Of a DNA stretch of 64,000 nucleotides, positions 24,597 to 32,348 are shown one piece after another. Below the pieces are notes generated by a model. The model had not been told where the DNA came from. It saw only the letters and a list, made by a program, of their open reading frames with translations, and ran no database searches. The DNA comes from Lentisphaeria bacterium (GTDB lineage Bacteria > Verrucomicrobiota > Lentisphaeria > Victivallales > Victivallaceae): assembly GCA_022768375.1 (NCBI GenBank), contig JALEMG010000050.1, positions 1 to 64,000 on the forward strand, given 5' to 3'. A program made the position numbers and the translations under genes. The number at the start of each line of letters is the position of its first letter. Position 1 is the first letter of the stretch.

Positions 24597-25351
24597 TTCC
24601 CCGCTCCCCGGTACAGGGGCACACAGCAACTCCGCCCGGAATCCACCAGATGACTGCTGCCGGTGATGCTGCGCGCCCGGTCGGAACACATGTACATGAT
24701 GAAATCCGTCAACTCGTCCGGTTCCGCCGCATGGCCCAGCAGCGTCGGCATCTCGGCCATGTTGGCCCGGGTCAGGACCGGACCGGGGATGACGCACACC
24801 GCCCGGATGTTGTAGGGCGCGCCGACCACCGCGAGCGACTTGATCAGCCCCTTGATCCCGGTCTTGGAACAGCCGTACTCCACATTGTTGGTCCCGGTCT
24901 CGCTGTCGATGGAGCCGACACCGATGATGACGCCGCCGGGGTTTTTCATCATCTCCGGGAATACCGCCCGCGCGAAGTACAGCGCACCCCGGAGATTCAC
25001 ATTCACCCCCCACTCCAGCAGCCGGGGCTTGCGTTCCCAGAAAGGAGCGAAATCCTGAAAGGTCCGCGTGGCGGCGCCGCCGGCGAAATTCACGAGGATG
25101 TCCACCCCGCCGAACTCCCGCACCGCATGATCCACCGCCGCCTGAATGGAGTCGTAACTCTCCACGTCGACCCGGGCGGCGGCGGCCCGTCCCCCGGACT
25201 GCCGAATCTCCGCGGCCAGAGTTTCCACCGCGTCGCCGTTGATGTCGCAGGCCAGCACTTTCGCGCCGGCGGCGGCGAACTGCCGGCTGATGAGGTTGCC
25301 CATTCCCAACGCGGCGCCGGAGATGATGACCCGCTTGTCCCTGAAATCCAT
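24593..25351 (-). CDS. short-chain dehydrogenase/reductase
   Basis: A 252-aa Rossmann enzyme. The cofactor loop is SGAALGMGN (residues 11-19, in place of TGxxxGxG), with D36 after the second strand, the NFAGG motif at 88-92, and the catalytic triad S147, Y159, K163 (YGCSK). The aspartate after strand two favours NAD(H). The product is co-translated with the dehydroquinase-like protein, which suggests successive steps on a cyclic polyol or shikimate-like compound; that is inference. The start at 25351 matches the family's usual beginning; upstream codons run through the promoter. Confidence 0.88.
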   Translation of the reverse strand: MDFRDKRVIISGAALGMGNLISRQFAAAGAKVLACDINGDAVETLAAEIRQSGGRAAAARVDVESYDSIQAAVDHAVREFGGVDILVNFAGGAATRTFQDFAPFWERKPRLLEWGVNVNLRGALYFARAVFPEMMKNPGGVIIGVGSIDSETGTNNVEYGCSKTGIKGLIKSLAVVGAPYNIRAVCVIPGPVLTRANMAEMPTLLGHAAEPDELTDFIMYMCSDRARSITGSSHLVDSGRSCCVPLYRGAGK

Positions 25352-25399
25352 AACGTCTGCCCTCGCCTTTCTTTCGGAATCCGTCGCATCCGGGGACAG

Positions 25400-25428
25400 A
25401 ATGTAGCCTCCGAAGACGAAAAAATCAA
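25400..25428 (-). promoter_or_regulatory. promoter of the SDR / dehydroquinase-like operon
   Basis: Minus strand TTGATT (25428-25423), 17 bp, TACATT (25405-25400). Confidence 0.5.
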
Positions 25429-25486
25429 CCGCCAAAGGGCTCCGCGTCGGACTTCCGTGCCGATTGATCTAAACTGATCTAAGAAA

Positions 25487-27127
25487 TCAGTTCAGTTCGT
25501 TCTGCTGGGCCACCAGATGGTCCGCGCCGTAGAGTTTGCGCAACTTCGGCTTTTCGATCTTGCCGGTGGGATTGCGGGGCACGGAGGCGAAAAAAACCTT
25601 GCGGGGGCGCTGATACCGGGGCAATCCGGTGCAGAAGGCGTTGAACTCCGCCTCGTCCAGCGCGAATCCCGGCTTCACCTCCACGATGGCCGCGGCGATC
25701 TCCCCCAGCCGCGGATCCGGCAGACCGATGACCGCCACGTCCTTGACCGCGTCGTGTTTGCGGATGAAATCCTCGATCTGCACCGGATAGAGGTTCTCCC
25801 CGCCGGTGATGATGACGTCCTTTTTCCGGTCCACGAGATAGATGAAGCCGTCCTCCGACTCCCGGGCCATGTCGCCGGTATAAAGCCAGCCGTCCGGGGA
25901 AAGCACTTCGGCGGTGGCTTTGGGGTCCTTGTAATAGCACTTCATCACGCCCGCGCCGCGCACCGCCAGTTCTCCGACCTTGCCCCGGGGAACATCCCGG
26001 TGCCGCTCGTCCACGATCCGGGTCTCCCAGCCGTAACCGGCCACGCCGATGGCGCCCACATGGTCGATGTTCTCCACGCCCAGATGGACCGCGCCGGGGC
26101 CGATGGATTCGCTCAGGCCGTAGTTGGTGTCGTACTGATGGTCCGGGAAGCGTTCCTTCCACCGCTTGATCAAACTGGGCGGCACCGGCTGGGCGCCGAT
26201 GTGCATCAGCCGCCACTGGGAGAGGTGGTAAACCTCCAGTTTGATCTCCCCCCGGTCGATGGCGTCCAGAATATCCTGCGCCCACGGCACCAGCAGCCAG
26301 ACGATGGTGCAGCGTTCGCTGGAGACGGCGCGGATGATCCACTCCGGTTTGATGCCGCGCAGCAGCACCGCCCGGCCGCCCACCAGAAAACTGCCGAACC
26401 AGTGCATTTTCGCCCCGGTGTGGTAGAGCGGCGGGATGCAGAGAAACACGTCGTCCCGCGTCTGCCCGTGGTGCTTCTGCTCCACGATGCAGGCGTGCAT
26501 CAGACTGCGGTGGCGGTGGACGATCGCTTTGGGAAATCCGGTGGTCCCGCTGGAAAAATAGATCGCGGCCTCCTCCTCGTCGTCCAGCGGGATGCCGGGA
26601 TTCGTCCCGGGAAGGCCGGCGGTCAGCGCGCCGTAGGATTCCGCGAACGAGGGACAATCCCCGCCCACATAGAAAAACGACCGCACGCGCGGCAGCCGGT
26701 CGCAGATGTCCTCAAGCCGGCCGACGAATTCCGGTCCGAAAAACAGACAGTCCGCGTCGGCGAGGTCCAGGCAGTACCGTATCTCCTCGGCGGTGTAGCG
26801 GAAGTTCATCGGCACCGCCGTCGCGCCGCTGCGCAATATCCCGAAGTAGATGGGCAGCCACTCCAGACAGTTCATCAGCAGAATGGCGACCTTGCTGCCC
26901 TTGCCGATGCCCCGGGAGAGCAGCAGATTCGCGAGTCGGCTGGCCTTGACGTCGAACTCCCGCCACGTCATTTCGGAACGGAACGAGTCGTTGCGGCTGG
27001 GTTCGATCAGCGCGTAGTCCCGCCATGAAACACGCTTGGATTCCAGTTCCTGGGGATTGATCTCCACCAGCGCCACGTCGTCACCCCACTGTTCGGCGTT
27101 GCGGGTCAGAATATCGGTTATCGGCAT
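25487..27127 (-). CDS. AMP-dependent acyl-CoA synthetase/ligase (ANL family)
   Basis: A 546-aa adenylate-forming enzyme that activates a carboxylic acid as acyl-AMP and transfers it to CoA. The P-loop is IYFSSGTTGFPKAIVHRHRS. The hinge-region motif YTGDMARESEDGFIYLVDRKKD marks the two-domain junction, followed by GGENLYPVQIE. The C-terminal adenylation lysine motif is PRNPTGKIEKPKLR. The length is typical of medium/long-chain or aromatic acyl-CoA ligases; the substrate is not determinable. It could feed the acyl-CoA dehydrogenase/ETF genes at 60-64 kb, but there is no direct link. Confidence 0.92.
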   Translation of the reverse strand: MPITDILTRNAEQWGDDVALVEINPQELESKRVSWRDYALIEPSRNDSFRSEMTWREFDVKASRLANLLLSRGIGKGSKVAILLMNCLEWLPIYFGILRSGATAVPMNFRYTAEEIRYCLDLADADCLFFGPEFVGRLEDICDRLPRVRSFFYVGGDCPSFAESYGALTAGLPGTNPGIPLDDEEEAAIYFSSGTTGFPKAIVHRHRSLMHACIVEQKHHGQTRDDVFLCIPPLYHTGAKMHWFGSFLVGGRAVLLRGIKPEWIIRAVSSERCTIVWLLVPWAQDILDAIDRGEIKLEVYHLSQWRLMHIGAQPVPPSLIKRWKERFPDHQYDTNYGLSESIGPGAVHLGVENIDHVGAIGVAGYGWETRIVDERHRDVPRGKVGELAVRGAGVMKCYYKDPKATAEVLSPDGWLYTGDMARESEDGFIYLVDRKKDVIITGGENLYPVQIEDFIRKHDAVKDVAVIGLPDPRLGEIAAAIVEVKPGFALDEAEFNAFCTGLPRYQRPRKVFFASVPRNPTGKIEKPKLRKLYGADHLVAQQNELN

Positions 27128-27162
27128 TTCCGCGCTCCCGGGTTGATTTTCGCATTCCCGTT

Positions 27163-27190
27163 AATATAGCCCGGATGGGCGAAAATGCAA
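27163..27190 (-). promoter_or_regulatory. promoter of the acyl-CoA synthetase gene
   Basis: Minus strand TTGCAT (27190-27185), 16 bp, TATATT (27168-27163), divergent from the efp promoter. Confidence 0.55.
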
Positions 27191-27201
27191 GCGGCGGCAC
27201 C

Positions 27202-27230
27202 TTGCATTTGCACGATCGCGGTGCTATATT
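27202..27230 (+). promoter_or_regulatory. promoter of efp
   Basis: TTGCAT (27202-27207), 17 bp, TATATT (27225-27230), about 40 bases before the ATG. Confidence 0.6.
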
Positions 27231-27270
27231 ATGGGGAATGCGGTTATCCATCAAACAGGAGAAAATCATT

Positions 27271-27840
27271 ATGTTCAGTGCTTCCGATCTCAAGAAAGGC
27301 CTCAAAATCCAGATCGACGGCGCGCCGTGGGTCATCACCGAGTTTGAATTCTGCAAGCCCGGCAAAGGCACCGCGCTGTACCGCTGCCGGATGAAAAACA
27401 TGATCACCGGCGCGGGCATGGAAAAGACCTACCGTCCCACCGACAAGATCGACGAGCCGGACATCGAGGAGCGCGAACTCTACTACTCCTACAACGACGG
27501 TCACAACTATATTTTCAGCGACCCCGTGACCTACGAGGAGATGTCCGTCGCGCCGGAGGTGCTGGGCGACAAGGTCTACTTCCTGCTGGAGGAGAGCCTC
27601 TGCAACTTCGTGCTTTTCAACGGCGAACCCATCGACATCGCGCTGCCGACATTCATTGAGAAAGAGATCGTGGAGACCGAACCGGGCGTGCGGGGCGACA
27701 CCGCCACCAACGTCACCAAACCGGCGAAAATCGACAACGGGTATGAGATCCAGGTCCCGCTTTTCATCAATCAGGGCGACATCGTCAAGATCGACACCCG
27801 CACCGGAGCGTACGCGGAACGGGTCAGCAAAAAGAACTGA
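27271..27840 (+). CDS. efp: elongation factor P
   Basis: A 189-aa translation factor that rescues ribosomes stalled at polyproline. Three-domain EF-P length. Domain I contains CKPGKGTALYRCRMKNM with the tip lysine K32, the residue that may be modified. The later segments KTYRPTDKIDEPDIEERELYYSYNDG and the C-terminal INQGDIVKIDTRTGAY are diagnostic. ATG at 27271 follows CAGGAG. It is a single-gene unit with a strong promoter and terminator. Confidence 0.97.
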   Translation: MFSASDLKKGLKIQIDGAPWVITEFEFCKPGKGTALYRCRMKNMITGAGMEKTYRPTDKIDEPDIEERELYYSYNDGHNYIFSDPVTYEEMSVAPEVLGDKVYFLLEESLCNFVLFNGEPIDIALPTFIEKEIVETEPGVRGDTATNVTKPAKIDNGYEIQVPLFINQGDIVKIDTRTGAYAERVSKKN

Positions 27841-27863
27841 CCGCGTGAGCAGGAACGTCCGTC

Positions 27864-27897
27864 AGACTCCGGAACCGTCCGGAGTCTTTGTTTTTTT
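27864..27897 (+). terminator. intrinsic terminator after efp
   Basis: Perfect 9-bp stem AGACTCCGG / CCGGAGTCT with a six-base loop, followed by TTGTTTTTTT. Confidence 0.9.
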
Positions 27898-27906
27898 GAG
27901 GCGAAA

Positions 27907-28785
27907 ATGATTTCAGCATGGTATCTGCCCACCGTGATATCCGCCGCCGCGCTGGGCTTCTATGACATCTGCAAGAAGCACGCGGTCCGGGAAAACTCCG
28001 TCATGCCGGTCCTGTTTTTCGCCACGTTGAGCGGCACGGGATTTTTCGTGCTGATGACGCTGGCCCGGGGGGACGCGGCGCAGATGTTCCGCTGCAGCGG
28101 GAGCGGGCAGGTACTGGTGGCGCTGAAAGCGTTGCTGGTCTCCTCAAGTTGGATCTGCGTCTACTACGCCATGCGGGAACTGCCGATCTCGCTGGCCGCG
28201 CCCATCCGTTCCACCTCGCCGCTGTGGACGCTGGCCGGCGGCATTCTGCTCTACCGGGAGATCCCGACGTGGACGCAGGCGCTGGGCATGGCGGTGATCC
28301 TGACCGGCTACATGCTGTTCACCCTGCTCGGCGGCAGGGAGGGCTTTCCGTGGCGGAGCCGGGGCATGCGGCTGATCCTCGCCGGCACGCTGCTGGGCGC
28401 CGCTTCCGCGCTCTACGACAAGTATCTGCTGAACGTGCGGCGACTGGACCCGGTCATGCTGCAGTTCTTCTTTTCGCTGGACCTTGTGGCGGTGCTGGGC
28501 GCGGCGTGGGCGGTGCGGGCGCGGTTCGGCCACCGGCATCCTTTCGTATGGAAGTGGAGCATCCCGGCTACCGGGATTCTGCTGATCCTGGCGGATTTCT
28601 GCTATTTTTACGCGGTGAGCGTCCCGGCGGCGCCGATCTCCATGATTTCGCTGCTCCGCCGCTGCAGTTGCGTGGTCACATTCTTTCTGGGCGCGAAACT
28701 TTTTCACGACGTGAATCTCAAACGCAAAGCCGCCGCGCTGGTGCTGCTGCTGGGGGGAGCGGCGCTGCTGGCGCTGGCCAAATAA
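27907..28785 (+). CDS. EamA/DMT-superfamily transporter
   Basis: A 292-aa protein of about ten hydrophobic helices arranged as two EamA repeats. The first repeat ends near REIPTWTQALGMAVILTGYML; the second spans LILAGTLLGAASALYDKYLL to the C-terminus. Drug/metabolite exporters of this type move amino acids, nucleotides or other small solutes. The substrate is unknown. It starts ten bases after the efp terminator and is followed within seven to nineteen bases by the HAD phosphatase, so those two probably form an operon; no separate promoter is obvious. Confidence 0.85.
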   Translation: MISAWYLPTVISAAALGFYDICKKHAVRENSVMPVLFFATLSGTGFFVLMTLARGDAAQMFRCSGSGQVLVALKALLVSSSWICVYYAMRELPISLAAPIRSTSPLWTLAGGILLYREIPTWTQALGMAVILTGYMLFTLLGGREGFPWRSRGMRLILAGTLLGAASALYDKYLLNVRRLDPVMLQFFFSLDLVAVLGAAWAVRARFGHRHPFVWKWSIPATGILLILADFCYFYAVSVPAAPISMISLLRRCSCVVTFFLGAKLFHDVNLKRKAAALVLLLGGAALLALAK

Positions 28786-28804
28786 CGAAGGGATGGACCG
28801 CATC

Positions 28805-29461
28805 ATGGCACGTCTGCACATCTTTGACATGGACCACACGCTGATCGAATCGGACTGCGATGTCACCTGGAAGAAGTTTCTGGTGGCGGAACACCTCGCG
28901 CCGGAATCCGATCTGCGCGAAGCGGAGCGCTTCTTCGATCAGTACGACCGGGGCTGCATGGACCAGGACGAATTCAACGTCTTTCAGTTGCGGGAGTTCA
29001 TCGGACGCACCCCCGAAGAAATGGCGAAATTGTGCCGTCGGCACTTTGATATCGTCATCCGGCCCCGCATCCGTCCGGCGGCGGAAGCGTTCGTCCGCGC
29101 CTGCCGGGAGAGCGGAACGCCCTGCGTCATTTTAAGTTCCACCAATTGCTGGATCGTCGCCCCGGTGGCGGAACACTTCGGCATCACGGATTTCCACGGT
29201 ACGCAACTGGAACTGGACGGGGGACGGTTCACCGGGCGGATCGCCGGAGATTACCTGGCCGGAGCGGGCAAAGTCGAAGCGCTGCGCCGCATCTGCCGGA
29301 AATACGGCGTCGCGCCGGAGGAGACGGCCGCCTACGGCGACAGCATCAACGACGCGGAACTGCTCCGGTCGGTCGGATTCCCGACGGCGGTCTCCCCGTC
29401 CCCGGCCCTGCGGACGCTGGCGGAGACAAACAAATGGCGGATTCTCGACTGGCGGACTTGA
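28805..29461 (+). CDS. HAD-superfamily subfamily IB phosphatase (SerB-like)
   Basis: A 218-aa hydrolase. Motif I is FDMDHTLIES with nucleophile D8 and acid D10; motif II is ILSSTN; motif III lysine lies in GAGKVEALRRI; motif IV is YGDSINDAELL. The helical cap between motifs I and II (WKKFLVAEHL..FDQYDRG) is typical of the phosphoserine phosphatase-like IB group, which also includes phosphoethanolamine and polyprenyl-phosphate phosphatases. The exact substrate is unknown. An ATG four codons earlier (28793) is the alternative start; 28805 aligns better with the family's N-terminus. Confidence 0.85.
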   Translation: MARLHIFDMDHTLIESDCDVTWKKFLVAEHLAPESDLREAERFFDQYDRGCMDQDEFNVFQLREFIGRTPEEMAKLCRRHFDIVIRPRIRPAAEAFVRACRESGTPCVILSSTNCWIVAPVAEHFGITDFHGTQLELDGGRFTGRIAGDYLAGAGKVEALRRICRKYGVAPEETAAYGDSINDAELLRSVGFPTAVSPSPALRTLAETNKWRILDWRT

Positions 29462-29486
29462 TAAAGCGGCGAAGCGCGTGTATATT
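29458..29486 (+). promoter_or_regulatory. promoter of the Kdo/LPS operon
   Basis: TTGATA (29458-29463, overlapping the phosphatase stop), 17 bp, TATATT (29481-29486). It would drive 29526-34531. Confidence 0.6.
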
Positions 29487-29525
29487 CTTTTATCCGACGG
29501 CGGCAAACGACATGAGGATGGGGGC

Positions 29526-29996
29526 ATGACCCGGCAACTGACATACTCCGCGCGATTCAGGCGCAACTATGTGACCGTATTCGCGGTGGCACTGTTTTTT
29601 CTGATGGTCGCGTCGGAAATCGCGCTGGCCGTCAGCATCCCCGCGTACATGAACCGGGAAAACGTCATGGCGGAGGAACTGCTGCGCCGGGAAACGCTGC
29701 TGCGCTTCGACGCGCTGCGCGGGATGTGCGCCGCCATCTCCGGCGGCGACGAAGTGCTGATGCTGGAGAAGCAGTTGATCGCCAACGCGCTGGACAATCT
29801 GGCGATCTATCTGCGCACCGAAGCGTCGAACCTCACTTCGGAGGAGATCGGAGAATTGAACCGGCTCACCCGCGAAGTGGAAAGGATCCTTCACGTTCTG
29901 CGTTCCGGCCGTTCGTTTTCCCGTGAGAACCGGCTGGATTCGTCCGCATACATCGACGCGCTGGTGGCCAAATACGCCGGGAAGGAGACAAAATGA
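29526..29996 (+). CDS. hypothetical single-pass membrane protein heading the LPS operon
   Basis: A 156-aa protein. A basic N-terminus and one hydrophobic helix at about 17-40 (VTVFAVALFFLMVASEIALAV) lead into an extracytoplasmic or coiled-coil helical domain rich in Glu, Leu and Arg (MAEELLRRETLLRFDAL). No family is recognised. The stop overlaps the start of the heptose kinase gene (ATGA at 29993-29996), so it is translated with the LPS-core enzymes; an envelope role is plausible from that context only. Confidence 0.7.
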   Translation: MTRQLTYSARFRRNYVTVFAVALFFLMVASEIALAVSIPAYMNRENVMAEELLRRETLLRFDALRGMCAAISGGDEVLMLEKQLIANALDNLAIYLRTEASNLTSEEIGELNRLTREVERILHVLRSGRSFSRENRLDSSAYIDALVAKYAGKETK

Positions 29997-31006
29997 CCGC
30001 AGATGGCAGAATTTCCGCGGTGGAGCGGTTCAGTCGGGGCCGGGTCGCCGTCATCGGAGACCTGATGCTTGACGTCTATCTCTGGGGCAGCGTCACCAGG
30101 ATCTCGCCGGAGGCTCCGGTCCCGGTGGTCAACGTCCGGAAACGGACGTGCTGTCTCGGCGGCGCCGCCAACGTCATGCGCAACATCGCCACCCTCGGCG
30201 GCAAGGCGCTGGCGTTCGGCGCGGTGGGCGATGATATTTCCGGACGGGAGATCGTCGCCGGTCTCGGCGAATTCGCCATCGCCGCGGAGGGGGTCGTCCG
30301 GGCGCCGAACCGCCGCACCACGGAGAAATGCCGGGTGGTGGCCGGAGCCCAGCAACTTCTGCGCACCGACTTTGAAGATACCCGCCCGCTGGCGGACGAC
30401 CTGCGGGAGATCATGGTGGACCGGATCGTCCGGCTCATCGCCGCCGGAGAGTTGGACGCGGTGATTTTCGACGACTACGCCAAAGGCGTGCTGGACGCGT
30501 GGATGCTCCGGCGGATCATCGCCGCCGCGCGGGAAAAAGGCATCGTGACCCTGCTGGACCCCAAACCCAAGACCGGCGGCGTCGCCCCGGTGTCGGGGCT
30601 GACGGTGCTCAAACCCAATCGGGGCGAGGCATTCGCGCTGGCCGGGATGAACGACGACAATTTCACCGGCGTTCCGGAGGAGAACCGGGCGCTCCGGGAA
30701 GCGGCGCTGCGGATCTTCGAGATATGGGAACCGGAATTTCTGCTCATTTCGCTGGCGGCGCAGGGCATGGTGCTGTTCCGGCGCGGAGAACTGCTGCGGG
30801 TGATCCCCACCCGGGCGCGGGAGGTTTTCGACGTCTCCGGAGCGGGCGACACGGCGGCGGCCAGTTGCACGCTGGCGCTGGCCACCGGATGCGACGCGGC
30901 GCTGGCGGCGGAACTGGCCAACTTCGCCGCCGGAGTGGTGGTGGGCAAAATCGGCACCGCGCCGGTGCTTCGGGACGAACTGCTGGCGGCGGTCCGGGAC
31001 AACTGA
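29993..31006 (+). CDS. rfaE1: D-glycero-beta-D-manno-heptose-7-phosphate kinase (RfaE1/HldE kinase domain)
   Basis: A 337-aa ribokinase-family enzyme that makes heptose-1,7-bisphosphate for the LPS inner core. VAVIGDLMLDVYLWG, RISPEAPVPVV and LGGAANVMRN are the characteristic N-terminal segments; KPNRGEAFAL and the catalytic FDVSGAGDT loop (about 280-287) complete the active site. It lacks the C-terminal adenylyltransferase domain of full HldE, so a separate RfaE2 should exist elsewhere. It lies directly before kdsA and kdsC. Confidence 0.92.
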   Translation: MTADGRISAVERFSRGRVAVIGDLMLDVYLWGSVTRISPEAPVPVVNVRKRTCCLGGAANVMRNIATLGGKALAFGAVGDDISGREIVAGLGEFAIAAEGVVRAPNRRTTEKCRVVAGAQQLLRTDFEDTRPLADDLREIMVDRIVRLIAAGELDAVIFDDYAKGVLDAWMLRRIIAAAREKGIVTLLDPKPKTGGVAPVSGLTVLKPNRGEAFALAGMNDDNFTGVPEENRALREAALRIFEIWEPEFLLISLAAQGMVLFRRGELLRVIPTRAREVFDVSGAGDTAAASCTLALATGCDAALAAELANFAAGVVVGKIGTAPVLRDELLAAVRDN

Positions 31007-31030
31007 GAGACGAAAGATACGGAGAAGATC

Positions 31031-31843
31031 ATGATTTGTGTCAAAGCGGGTGAAATCACCATCGGCGGCGGGAAATTGACCCTGCTCGGCGGCCCCTGCA
31101 CCGCGGAGAGCGAGAAACTCTGTCTGGAAATCGCGGAGTATCTGTTGGAACTCTGCACCGAACTGGGTGTGCAGTACGTCTTCAAAGCCTCGTTCGACAA
31201 GGCCAACCGCTCCAGCGGGGCCTCCCGGCGCGGCCCCGGCATGGAGATCGGGCTGCAATACCTCGCCTCGGTCAAGGAGCATTTTCACATCCCGGTGGTC
31301 ACGGACATCCACGAAAGCGGCGAAGCCGCGCCCGTGGCGGAGGTGGCGGACATCCTTCAGATCCCCGCCTTCCTCTGCCGTCAGACCGATCTGCTGGCCG
31401 CAGCCGGACATACCATGCGCCCGGTCAACATCAAAAAAGGGCAGTTCATGGCCCCGGAAGACATGCTCGGCGCGGTGGAAAAGGTTCGTTCCACCGGCAA
31501 CACGCAGGTGATGCTGACGGAGCGCGGCAGTTCCTTCGGCTACCACAATCTCGTGGTGGATATGCGTTCGTTGATGACGATGCGCGGCTTCGGCGTGCCA
31601 GTGGTCTTCGACGCCACCCACTCGGTGCAGTTGCCCGGAGGTCTGGGCAATGCTTCCGGGGGCCGCCGGGAGTTCGTTCAGCCGCTGGCCCGGGCCGCCG
31701 CCGCCGTCGGGATCGACGCGCTGTTCACCGAAGTCCATCCCCGGCCGGAGGAGGCGTGGTCGGACGGGCCGAATTCGCTGGATTTCAAGCAGATCCGGGA
31801 AACTCTGACTCAAGTGAAGTCTCTGCATGATCTCATCGGCTGA
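31031..31843 (+). CDS. kdsA: 3-deoxy-8-phosphooctulonate synthase (KDO8P synthase)
   Basis: A 270-aa barrel enzyme joining phosphoenolpyruvate and arabinose-5-phosphate to form Kdo-8-phosphate. Family landmarks: LGGPCTAES near the N-terminus, [18 protein letters not shown], the [13 protein letters not shown] loop, [18 protein letters not shown] and [12 protein letters not shown]. All are in order and the length is standard. Cys23 in GGPC and the DATHS segment are consistent with a metal-dependent class, but this is not certain. It overlaps kdsC by 17 bases. Confidence 0.97.
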   Translation: MICVKAGEITIGGGKLTLLGGPCTAESEKLCLEIAEYLLELCTELGVQYVFKASFDKANRSSGASRRGPGMEIGLQYLASVKEHFHIPVVTDIHESGEAAPVAEVADILQIPAFLCRQTDLLAAAGHTMRPVNIKKGQFMAPEDMLGAVEKVRSTGNTQVMLTERGSSFGYHNLVVDMRSLMTMRGFGVPVVFDATHSVQLPGGLGNASGGRREFVQPLARAAAAVGIDALFTEVHPRPEEAWSDGPNSLDFKQIRETLTQVKSLHDLIG

Positions 31844-32348
31844 CTTTGAACGGATCACCACGCTGATCTTCGACATCGACGGCACGCTGACCGACGGGCG
31901 GATCGGCTGGGACGGCGGCGGCAACGCGGTGAAGTTCTTCCACATCCGGGACACTCACTGGCTCAAACTGGCGCTCCGCGCCGGACTTCGGGTCGGCGTG
32001 CTGTCCGGGCGTTCCGATGCGGCGAACCGCCGACTGGCCGGGGAAGTGCGCCTCAGTTTCGCCTTGGAGGACGCCAAAGACAAAATCGCCGGATTTGAAG
32101 ACCTGTTGCGGACTTACGGCCTGACCGCGGCGGAGTGCCTGTACGCGGGCGACGATGTGGTGGATATTCCGGTGATGCGCCGGGCGGGGATCGGGGTGGC
32201 CGTGGCCGACGCCGCGGCGGAAGTCGCGGCGGAAGCCGACTGGCAGACCCGGGCCGCCGGCGGATGCGGCGCCGCCGCCGAGATCGTGCGCCGGGTACTG
32301 AGCGAAAAACATCTTCTGGATCAAGTCATGGAGCGTTACCGCCGATGA
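31827..32348 (+). CDS. kdsC: 3-deoxy-D-manno-octulosonate-8-phosphate phosphatase
   Basis: A 173-aa HAD phosphatase of the small capless C0 type that releases Kdo from Kdo-8-phosphate. Motif I is FDIDGTLTDG (D16 nucleophile, D18). VKFFHIRDTHWLKLAL and VGVLSGRSDAANRRL follow, then the YAGDDVVDIPVMRRAG segment that supplies the metal-binding aspartates. The size and motif I plus HIRD segment are typical of KdsC. It is positioned between kdsA and the LPS transport gene, with overlap on both sides. Confidence 0.93.
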   Translation: MISSADFERITTLIFDIDGTLTDGRIGWDGGGNAVKFFHIRDTHWLKLALRAGLRVGVLSGRSDAANRRLAGEVRLSFALEDAKDKIAGFEDLLRTYGLTAAECLYAGDDVVDIPVMRRAGIGVAVADAAAEVAAEADWQTRAAGGCGAAAEIVRRVLSEKHLLDQVMERYRR

